NCBI GenBank assembly: GCA_036897625.1
Contig: JAYMTA010000003.1
Span: 62,001-126,000, forward strand
DNA: 64,000 nucleotides
Source of the DNA: Pelargonium cotyledonis
Lineage: Eukaryota; Streptophyta; Magnoliopsida; Geraniales; Geraniaceae
Reading direction: 5' to 3'
Shown: in pieces, positions 1-9,290 of the stretch
How the letters are laid out: every line of letters begins with the position of its first letter
Position numbering within the stretch: the stretch's first letter is position 1
Notes under the pieces: generated by a model
What the model was told of the DNA's origin: nothing
The model's input: only the letters and a program-made list of their open reading frames with translations
Databases searched by the model: none
Position numbers and translations under genes: made by a program

Positions 1-110
1 AAGAAAGAGTAGGGCTCTGGCTTGGGGAAGGGTAGGTAGTGATGAAGAGTCTAGCTCCTAGAAAAATTCTAGCTAGCTGAAGCGGCGTAGTATAGGACAT
101 TTTAGGTATA
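1..110 (+). repeat. R1 repeat fragment cut by the window edge
   Basis: Purine-rich text at the left edge contains a 13-base string (48-60, AGTCTAGCTCCTA) that recurs exactly in the R1 copy at 2920-2932. Only the middle part of a unit is present. The assignment rests on that string and on matching base texture, so it is tentative. Confidence 0.35.
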
Positions 111-2619
111 AAGCAATTTGGTTTTGATTGTGCAACTCAGTATTCACTAGTCAAAGATTCTAATGCGCGTTAAAGGGTTAATATTATAAAAGTACTATTC
201 TACCAATATCTAAGAACTGCTTTACCTAATATTAGGATCGAGATTTTTTTTCTTACCACTTTTCCGGGTATATTCCTGTGGTAGCTCATAAAAAAGCAAA
301 CCACTAACAATGGAAATAACAAAAAGAGTAGAGCTCTTATTTTAGAAGAGTATTAAGATTTCCTTCCAGGAATTGCTATTAGCTTTTCATAAAAAGGCAT
401 TAGAATCAAATTAATGTGATTTACTCTTTACTAGGGGGCCTCTCCTTTATTATAGGCTTCAAAAACAAGTAAAAGTTACAAATTTCCGTTGAAATAGATC
501 TTAGTAGAGCCGGGGTATAAAGAGCTCCGCATATACTGTACATCAATGTCAACTTATACGGACAAAATTTTTCTTTTTTATCCTCGGCAGTTTTTCTAGA
601 AAAGTTCCTAAAAAGGGAATGATTAGGGCGCCCAAACGAAGCTTCCTCACTAAAAGTTGCTATGCCTTAATTTTGGGTAATTGTATACTAGTAACTAGTA
701 CGAGCAGGTTCAAACCAAGTAAAGGGTTAGGGTGCACCTATCAGGGAGAGTCTCAATTTGAGCTATATGTGCCCAGTCTATCTATTAATAAAAGGAATTC
801 CTCAAAAACTCCGTATCAAGGTTAAAAATAGGTCAAGAAAGCTTATAAATAACTACACAGCAATGCTTCTTGTTTTTTTTCTTAATTTAGGTACACACCA
901 TATAATTCCATATAATTACACTTATCCAAATATATGAAAGAACCGCTCCTGTATACTTAATAGGTTTATCAACTAAAGTTTTTTATCCTCTCTATCGAAT
1001 AAAATTTTATAGGGTACCTTTTTTCAGCGAAAACGCCGGACTACCTAAGGTTTTTAGGGGTTTCTCTTAAATGAGGTTAAAAAAATTAAAAGCTTTTTCA
1101 CAATTACGTATTAGAGATCCTCTCATAAGAACTCTTACCTACAAACCCGGCATACTCATAAACTTATTTTTAAATATAGTATAGTAAATATAGTATAGTA
1201 AAGAGGGGCGCTTCGTATCCGACCCTTGTGCACATATACTAGTTATTCCTTTTCCTTATAAATCAGTTTAACAAAAAATAAAAAGATACGAGTAAAGGCA
1301 CACCCACATTATAGAGCACAAGCTTTATCAACAACACTCGAGGCCCCCATTTGTTTTTTTTTTTCCTTTTTGATCTTGCTTTTTAGTTTCAGTAATTCCT
1401 CACAGCACCCAGCAATACTAAATGAAGTTCATCGGAGTCTCGGAACAGGAGTCGAACGAGGAAAAACCCTATTCAAAACCAGAAACCAAATCCTAATTCA
1501 TATGAGGCTAAATAAAAGGATCTCATTGCGAATTGAAAAAACTGGTCAAGAATTTTTAATATGCCAATTTTTAGAAAGGAAATACAGGGTATTCCTAAAA
1601 GAGATTCTATCATCCATGTTTCTATATGTCCCTTTTGGTTATTCTGTTTACAATGTAAAATTAAAGTATATAACCTGTTTTCTTTGCTAAAAGTAACCTA
1701 CTTCCTTCCCTTTTGTTAATTGTACGTTTGTCTATTTGTATAGAAGACATTCAAGACCCGCCTACCCCTAGACTATACAGATTTTAACTCATTAGTATTG
1801 AAAAATCCAGCTTGCCTTACTTTTTTATACTACAGTATACAAGATTATCCATATTGACTATAGGGGATAACTGCTTCACGGTTTCCTAAGACTAGAAACT
1901 CTACAACAAAAGCTATAGTTTTAAGTCTAACAAGCACAAGTATATATATAGAAATTGCTTTAACTTTTTAAAAAGCCCTTGAACTAACTTCTTCTTTTAT
2001 AAGCTATAAAGTAATGAAAGAATTAGATAAATTACTGTGAGATACTCAACATAGGTACTTACTTTTTGTCGATCTCCTACACGGATGCAATTCCAGAGTC
2101 TTTTCTTTATGCCTATTGTGTTAGTAAAGTATCGTATCGATACGGAGTTCTGACTTAGAATTTTTTATTACTTTTATACTAGATCTCCGACTTGCTCGCT
2201 TTACAAATCTTCTGAAGCTTTGGAAGTTTTTCCTACTATGAGTTGACAAAAGAAATCTTAAATCCTTAAATTAAATAAAGAAGGCTTCTCGTTTCTATTC
2301 TCCATTAACAGCCCAAGCAAAAAGCGGGCCCTTGCAAGGATATCCTTCTTTTTGAAAAGCGAAGTTTTGCTATTTCATTATATTGTATAAGTATTCTCTC
2401 TGGGTATCCTATTTCGCGGAGCTCCTTATTAATGAATAATGAAAAACCCGGTCACGTAAAACTTCCATATAAAGCCAAGTGCATGCATCAATATCCGACT
2501 TATTAGTTATACTAAATTCCTGCTAAAGTAGAAAAAAGAATCTCTTTGTTGAATATTAGATCTACTCTTTTGTTGAGGTAAAGCTTTTAGTCGGTTCTTT
2601 ATACAATTACCCTTTCCCT
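111..2619. other. Non-coding AT-rich spacer
   Basis: No convincing gene. The longest open frame, 106 codons at 1370-1690 from a TTG, matches nothing I know and is within chance expectation. Apart from a 14-bp tandem duplication at 1171-1198 and scattered short GC-rich blips, I see no structure. Confidence 0.7.
1171..1198. repeat. 14-bp tandem duplication
   Basis: TAAATATAGTATAG occurs twice head to tail (1171-1184 and 1185-1198) with no mismatch, which suggests a recent slippage duplication. Confidence 0.85.
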
Positions 2620-3075
2620 ATTGAGGAGTAGGACTCCTTTAAAGCAACAAGCACTATCTAAGACAAACTGAAACTATAATACAATAACTAGAATAGAATA
2701 CAAGAATACTGTAACAACTATAACAAAATAGAAGTACACTAATACAGTAATAACAGTAATACAATTAGAATAATACAATAAAGTAAGCTATGACAGGAAA
2801 GACACAAACCCATTAAGACCATAGCTACAGTAACCCACAGCTACAGGAAGACAACTCTAGGCCTAGCTCCCTTTTATCTCCCTTATCTCTTATTACTTAA
2901 TCCTAATATATAAAGAGAAAGTCTAGCTCCTAAAGATCCTAAGAAGAATACAAAGACAGGGAAAGCAGGTATAGCTCAAGCTCTAGTAAAACCCAGGAAT
3001 ATTAATAGACAGTAGAAAATGAAGTCCTATGGAAAGTTATAAACATCTAATGTAGTATAGGAATCTACAGGCTTC
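2620..3075 (+). repeat. R1 repeat copy A (no hairpin core)
   Basis: Shares ordered landmarks with the units at 4270-5860. AGCAACAAGCACTATC at 2643-2658 is identical to 5001-5016. AACCCATTAAGAC at 2807-2819 recurs at 5547-5559. The 'agctacag...cccacagctaca' segment at 2823-2849 recurs near 5584. A pyrimidine tract near 2870-2900 and a GCAGGTATAGCTC motif near 2965 follow. The unit is low in complexity on its left (many AATACAATA-like strings), but the landmark order makes homology clear. The hairpin core seen in other copies (CAGTCGGG) is absent, so this copy is truncated on its right. Confidence 0.75.
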
Positions 3076-4269
3076 TAATTGAGAACAAGCTTAAGTATCT
3101 GGGGGATCCCTTAATTAAAGATAAATGACAAAGGCTTAGTAATCTAGCGAGCTTACTCTATTATTTTATAGCAGAAGTATAGTAAAGGAGACAAATAGCG
3201 ATAATTTTTCGTAGAAATCCCTCCGTTTAGTTTTAGTGAGTTGCAATAAAAAAAATAACTAGGATTGGTCCTAGAGAAGTCAAAAAATCTACCATTACAA
3301 AAATAAGGGGCTCGTTTTTAAGGATTTCTCGCTTCTCTTTGAAAACTTTTACAAAAAAGTAATAGGAAACGCCTCTATTTTATTTATCTGGTTCTTTTAG
3401 ATGCGGTTAAGTCGTCCCAGGAACCTACCTTGTTCAGTAAGTTATACGCTGCCTATACAAAATAATAAGGGGCTGACCCGTGTTTAGGGCCCTTAAGGGC
3501 AATAGTACAGTTCCCAACAATGAAAAGCAACTCTGAGACATCCGGCTTAATAGGTTTTTCAAGCACTCTCTGCATTTGCTTCACCTCCAAGATCGTGTAA
3601 GTGACTACTTGTGTAGAATCATAACGGTGTCCTGCTCAAGAGTTTCCTTATCCAGTAGTGCTTTTCTTAAAACAAATCTTTATTTAGATAATTTTATTAG
3701 ATACAAAATAGATTCCTAGTTAAGTTTAAAACGGCCCGTACGCCTCCGTACTTAAGAAGCCTTAGCTTTTGTTATCCTGTAAAATATCTAGAGAAAAACC
3801 CTAGTTTTATACCTACTAGCTGTCTAAAATGTAAACAAAAATCTTGAATCTAACTACTTTTAAATTTACCGAGGATATTGGCTTCAGCCGGTAGTGGGTG
3901 GGGCAATTCCTGTACCTTTCTTTTGTCTTGTAAAACTAAAATCTATTTTTTAATCTCAAAACGCAGAATATCCAAGACTTAATAACCAAGATTAGGACTT
4001 CTACTAAAGCACACTTTATTACACCCCCGAATTTCTTTTCTAGAAACTGGAAATTAACATTCAAAAGTCCTAAGAAGGAAACTCTTAAACAGCTTAAGGA
4101 ACGAATTACAAAAAGAATTAAGTGCAACAAGGGATAGCTTGTTTACAAGAATAGAAAAATGTAAGGCCATTGAAATGCCAGAAAACCAAAAGGATCCCAC
4201 TCTGTAAAGTTTTTTTTACATTTCACACTTTTCGCAGGGGTTCTACTGCATTTTCTTGAGTTACTATTT
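3076..4269. other. Non-coding spacer between R1 copies
   Basis: No gene recognised. It holds a perfect 12-bp palindrome, GCCCTTAAGGGC, at 3489-3500. The 64-codon minus frame at 3936-4130 has no recognisable feature. Confidence 0.65.
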
Positions 4270-4900
4270 TAGATTAGAGTCGACAGGGAATACTGGTACA
4301 GCTTCATAGACTTCTTACAATCTAATTTATAGTAAAGAGTAAAGACATTACCTAAGACTATCCTATAACAAGAACTACAATACTAAGTACACTCTATAAG
4401 TAATTAATACAAGACCCTATACTAGTACTAGAATATAAACTATGCATATAAGAAGGAACACTAATACAGAATAAAGTAAATACATTAACTACGTAACTAC
4501 AAAAAGACACTAACTAGCTACAGCTACAGTAAATCCCCACCAAAAGCCCATAATACAGGTATAGCTTTCTAAAGCAAGTATAAATAGTTTAAATAGAAGT
4601 AATATAAAAGCAAGAACTAAGTCAACAAAAGAAGAAAGAAGTCCGTATAAACAAGCAGCAAGGAAGAATCTATAAAGTCAAGAAGGAAAGATAAGTCAAA
4701 CAAGTAAGAATAAGAAGTTGAAGCAGTTGGGCTGGTTATTCTAATGTGCTCACGTACTAACTAAAAGGACTCAATATAGAGTCAACCTTCCTCCGTTGCA
4801 CTGCAGTCGGGAACAAAGACGATTCATTTCTTCCCACAAAGCCGTATGCTCCATAGCGATAAAGACATAGGCAAGAGTAACATCTCTTAAAAGAAAAACC
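4270..4900 (+). repeat. R1 repeat copy B, most complete unit
   Basis: A full-looking unit. From left to right it has an A/C-rich arm with 'actac' and 'ctacag' strings, ACAGGTATAGCT at 4555-4566, a long purine arm with AAGTCAA motifs (about 4615-4725), a 'gttgaagcag...taatgtg' junction, the hairpin core at 4793-4820 (AACCTTCCTC, variable arm, CAGTCGGGAACAAAGAC) and the tail block at 4851-4893 (CCATAGCGATAAAGACA). The core can fold as an outer TTCC/GGAA stem and an inner TGC/GCA stem. The string AGCCGTATGC at 4840-4849 resembles the start of a group II intron domain V, but the 3' strand of that hairpin is missing. Confidence 0.8.
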
Positions 4901-5465
4901 CCACTATATCTATATACATTACCTTATACAATCCAATCCTAGTAAGCCTTTACACTCATTAACGATAAAGACAGAAGACAAGAGTAGTAAACCTCTTAGA
5001 AGCAACAAGCACTATCCTTATCCAATACAATCTATAACTATAAACCTGTAACTACAAAAGAATAAAAAGAATACGTAGAAATAGAATACAGTAACTACAT
5101 TAACAACAAGAAAGTACAATTTCTTTTACCCTTACCCTTTTCCTTACTAAAACGAATATACTATAAGAATAAGGTCTAGCTCTAATTAAAGAATTTACTA
5201 GTCATAGCTCATAATAAAACAAAGTAAGTCTAAGTCAAGCAATACAAATAAGTAATATATATATATATTTTTTTAATAAGTCAAGTAAGTCTGTAGATAT
5301 GGTGTCATAAGGGATCTATACTATTCAAGAAACCATAAGACTTTATTACCCTCCTTCTCTTCGTTCCAGTCGGGAGTATAGATACTTACATTAGACTACT
5401 AAGCCATATGCTCTCAACCGATAAGCTCCAAAGCACATTGAGCAATATAACTTAAAAGGAAACAA
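4901..5465 (+). repeat. R1 repeat copy C, in tandem with B
   Basis: Begins with a second copy of the tail block (GATAAAGACAGAAGACAAG, about 4964-4982), then the AGCAACAAGCACTATC landmark at 5001-5016, A/C-rich arm, pyrimidine tract (about 5120-5145), purine arm and a short (AT)7-T run at 5255-5274. The hairpin core at 5348-5380 reads CTCC...CAGTCGGGAG: both sides of the outer pair have changed compared with copies B and E (TTCC...GGAA), which keeps pairing. The tail block follows at 5401-5459, ending in CTTAAAAG. Confidence 0.78.
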
Positions 5466-5860
5466 CAATCCCTATAGCGTATACCTCTATCCCTTAAGAA
5501 ACTAATAACTAACTATATATAAAAGCAAATATAAGCATAAGACAGTAACCCATTAAGACAAGAACAACTAACTACAAGAATCTAGCTACAGGAACCCACA
5601 GCTACAATAAGATAGGGAATACAGGCATAGCTACTATGATACAGAATCCAGTACCAGTAATAGGTATAGCTCTAGCAGTAGGAGCCCTAACTCTAAGAAA
5701 GAATAATCTCCTAGTTATAGCCGTTAATAAAGCAAGTAAGAATTAAAGCAATATGAATAAGAAATCTAAGCCTGCTAAGAAGTCAACAAAGAAAGTAAGT
5801 CCATTGGTGGTATCATAATGTACTAACTCTAAACACTATAAAGGAGGAAAGCTAGCCATG
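5466..5860 (+). repeat. R1 repeat copy D, truncated before the core
   Basis: Continues the tandem array. AACCCATTAAGAC at 5547-5559 matches copy A. 'agctacaggaacccacagct' begins at 5584. Two GGCATAGCT or GGTATAGCTCTAG motifs lie near 5620 and 5665. The purine arm and the GGTATCATAATGTACTAAC junction (about 5807-5830) are present. Homology stops just before the expected hairpin core, where the text becomes ordinary spacer. Confidence 0.75.
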
Positions 5861-7549
5861 AAACTTACACAAAAAGAGTATCTTTTCTTAATGAGTCATT
5901 ATGTCAATTTCCTATCCATTTTTTGAGGCCCTTCTATTTTCTAGAAGCTCTTGTTTTTCGTTATCCTTATGCATGCGAAGGAAGATTTTTTTTGTAACAA
6001 CACCTACGAGGTTAAATACCCCAACAACTCGGGTTTATGAAGACTTATAGAGGGGCTAACCTATCAAGAATGTGGAATTGTACATCGTAAAAGATCGAAA
6101 CTATACGTATTTCCAAATAGGCTCTTGAAAGAGCAAGCCTTCATTTTTGCAACAACTTTTGGCATTCCTTCGTTATTGAAGCCCTGTACAAAAAGGAGCG
6201 GGCAAAGTAATAGGCACCCGGCCGCTTCTCTGTATTAAGATAGAAAGAAGGAGAGCTTTAGGCGAAATTTTATGTAGAAAAACAAGCCACAAATTTCTAG
6301 GAGTAGTTTCTTTTCTATGAGTGAAGTGTGACTTTTTTCTTTGTTATACTTTTTCTTAACAGAGTTAGGTAGTACTTCTCTTTATATGACTAGATGACAA
6401 CAATCGTAGTAGTAAATATACAAATTTGATATCGGTAATTGAAGTGAATTTCATTCGAGGTTTCTTTATGAATTACTTTTACTACGGACTTGGTATGGTC
6501 GTCCTTTTTGAGAGTACGATAAAAGAGATCCTTGAAGAACATGCTTACATCATAATTGAGCCTAAGACTATATCTATGATCTAAATTACTTGGATATAAA
6601 TAAACCCGGAATTTTTGAGTTATTATGGACTTTAGTTATATAAAAAAAGAAGTGAAAACTACTTGATCGAGGAAACTTGAACAGTAACAAGCAGACTTTA
6701 GTGTCAGTAGCTATCTCAAAAAGTTTAGCCTTAATCTATACTAGAATCTATTTGGGTTTATTCTTTTCAAGATCTGATGCCCTTTTTGCGGTGCCTATTC
6801 GGTTTGAACCGAAGTACTTCGATAACTTGCGCTTATGTGCTTTACTATTTAACAATGAAATGAAAGAACCCAGCCCTATCCTTGCTGTATTAAGCACCTT
6901 TTTTAAAACGATCAGACTTAATAAACTCAGAACTTTTTGCCCTATAGAAAGCCCGAAGAAATAAACAGCGCCAAAAATAGGATCAAAAGCAAATTTTAAA
7001 CGGGAGTTCCTGGATCAGTATAAATTCGTTTTATTATTAGTCTCGTGTGGTATCTCAAAAAAAGACTTTCTTCCTCCCCTCATACCCTATCGAAAAGAAT
7101 ACGAGGGCTGCTGCTATATAAGCATTCCACAAAAGTGACTCTACTAGCCTAGAAACCGGCAAAAACCTTTCTGAACTTGTAACAAGGCTTATTTTGAAAC
7201 GCTCTTAGTCTTAGTAAAGGGGTTAAATCTTTATACCGCGTGTCTTTTCAGAGTCATAAATTTCTATATATTAAGTCTTCCTATTAGGATTAGTTATCGG
7301 GAAACTGAAAGGTTCTATAAATCCCTGCCCATTTTTGAAAATAGGATCCTTTTAATGCTTGAAGTTGCCTAAATTACTAGCATTTGCTGTTACTGTTTTT
7401 AGGGGTTCCTTTTAGGTTTTTCAGCAGATTTTTGAGTAAAAGCCGTCTTGAAGAAATAGGGAATCCAAGCGACTAATACTAAGACGGGTTCTCTTTACAA
7501 CACTAGAAGTTTTTCTTCAAATCTTATACTTTTCTTTGCCTTTTAGTTC
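5861..7549. other. Non-coding spacer
   Basis: Nothing recognisable. A 95-codon frame at 6677-6964 from a TTG has no known domain and normal-looking spacer composition, so I treat it as chance. Confidence 0.65.
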
Positions 7550-7995
7550 AAAATATATAAATCTAATACAATGTAGTAAGAAGCTAACAACCAGCTACAA
7601 GGAATAACCCTAACAAGCATAAGAATCCCTCTATAGCTGCTCCTACTCTTTCCCTTACTCTCTTTCTTACTATTCCTATCTTAATCCTAAAAGAACTGAA
7701 AGAGACTCATAAGAAAGGGATAGCTCCTAATCTAAGAACAAGTCAAGTGACTTTAACTCAAAGTCAAGGAGTAAGAAAACAACAGCAAAGGAATCTCTAA
7801 AGTCTAGGTCAGAAGAAGAGGTTGAAGAAGTAGACGGTCTTATAATGTATGGATTTCTAACAACTACCTGTCTAGTTAACCTTCCTCGCTGACGCTTCAG
7901 TCGGGAAATAGAGACTATCTAAATCTTATTTTGCTTACTCCCATGCGATAAACCCAGAAGACAAGAGTAATACAGCTTAAAGAGAGCACCCTTTA
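7550..7995 (+). repeat. R1 repeat copy E with core and tail block
   Basis: The right two thirds of a unit: pyrimidine tract (about 7640-7680), GGGATAGCTCCTAA (about 7708), purine arm, GGTTGAAGAAGTAGAC then GGTCTTATAATGTA near 7830-7850. The hairpin core runs 7878-7915, with CAGTCGGG at 7898-7905. The tail block runs 7941-7983 and shares CAGAAGACAAGAGTAATAC-type text with copies B and C. The inner stem here is CTGA/TCAG with loop CGCT, different in sequence from copy B but still paired. Confidence 0.8.
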
Positions 7996-8099
7996 TTTTA
8001 TACGCGCGCGAGCAGCATAAAAATAGGAAAGCTTAGATAAAGAAACTCTTCAAATAGAGTAAGATATATTCCTTGTTCTTGCTTTTTCTATTTTATATT

Positions 8100-9290
8100 T
8101 GTCATTTGTTTGTTCTGAAGCGCAATCAGCAAAGAGATACTAAATCGCTTAGATAGGCTCCTCCTTTCCATTCTCCCTCCATTCTCCATTTCTAAGGCCC
8201 GTTAAGCACCTCGGTTCAGCTAGGCAATCCATGAGTTCGAATCAGCGATTCCCCATTCGAGCCTGACCCACTTTGAATGAGAATCCTTTTCTCTAAAGAC
8301 TCTTCCTGGCCTCTCCTATCTAGGCTCTAATTCAACTCTTCCTTTAGTTATTCATTTCATTCTGTCTCTTGTATCTTTTCCCACCGGTTAAGCCGCGAGG
8401 AAAGGAAATCGGATGCTATGGGTTCGAATCCCTTTTGAGCATCACACTCTATAATAGAAAGAGTCGTTTCCGTGTATATCTTTCTATTTCTGTACCTGTC
8501 TCTTCTCTTTGTTCATATATTCTTATTAAAGTCTAACTACTATGAGATCAAGGCAGCAAATCAAAGGCTTATAGTACTCCTTTATGAACCCCAGTTAAGT
8601 GTAGGAAGAAGCCTAAGCCTGTCAGTTATAGGCAGTACATAGGTCTCGCAATAGGCGCTTAGTAGCGCAAGGTAAGGCCACCATTCCCAAAACAGGGAGA
8701 GATGGAAAGCCAACTAAAGGCTTATCCTAAAGGTAAAGGTTGATTGCACACTACACTTGTGCGAAAGGGCTCATAGTACTCGCCTAATCCCCCACATTAG
8801 AGTGAGAAAGGAGCCCGGGCTGGAGCAGAAGACTTCGGTGAATCATCATATCAGTCTATTTGTACGGGCTACCTATTGGAGATCATGAAGATCCTTGTGA
8901 ATGATCCCGAGTTTCAAGCTCCGAACTTCAACCGAAAAAGATATTAAGCTCTTTCTCTTATTCCTAGTAGCTTAGTGCATTCCAATGAAAAGGCCTAATC
9001 TTCCTCACAGTGATTCAGTCTATTCTTTGTCTTCTGTCTTTGTAGGAAATTGCTAGGAGTCGTTCAATGAGAGGCAACGCAGTTGTTCCCATGTGGTATC
9101 TGTATCTCTTGCTTGTCCCATTAGCTCTTCGGTTACTTGGTTACTCTATTCTTGTTCTTTTCACAAAAATAGATTATGGGTTAAAAGAGGTCCCTCAACT
9201 TATGACGATAGGTTGTTGGTTGACCGCCCTGGGTAGGGGCATATACCGTTTTTTACTCTGAGATGGATCTTCCTTCTCTTTATTTGCTTC
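8100..9290. other. Higher-G+C island of plant-mitochondrial texture
   Basis: Lines in this stretch count at about 43 to 55% G+C, against roughly one third around it, close to the usual composition of angiosperm mitochondrial DNA. It contains two T-arm-like strings (GAGTTCGAATCA near 8233 and GGGTTCGAATCCC at 8420-8432). A 64-codon ATG frame at 9067-9261 encodes a hydrophobic product with two possible membrane segments that I cannot assign. The text near 8997-9020 (AATCTTCCTC...TTCAGTC) resembles a diverged R1 core. It may be a younger insertion or a remnant that has escaped AT drift. Confidence 0.5.
8412..8443 (+). pseudogene. tRNA T-arm-like hairpin fragment
   Basis: GGGTTCGAATCCC has the canonical T loop (TTCGAAT) with three strong closing pairs. 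It is enclosed by GATGCT and AGCATC, which pair over 6 bp. No D arm or anticodon arm precedes it at the right distance, so it is at most the 3' end of a tRNA gene. Confidence 0.35.

Noticed and set aside
1370-1690. 106-codon basic open frame
   Set aside because: TTG start, no recognisable domain, length within chance expectation.
2660-2790. A/C-rich stretch of repeated AATACAATA strings as a CRISPR or satellite array
   Set aside because: No regular period or unique spacers. It is the low-complexity arm of an R1 unit.
9067-9261. 64-codon hydrophobic ATG frame as a small membrane-protein gene
   Set aside because: It has two possible membrane segments, but I could match it to no mitochondrial subunit. 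It is kept only as a note in the island entry.
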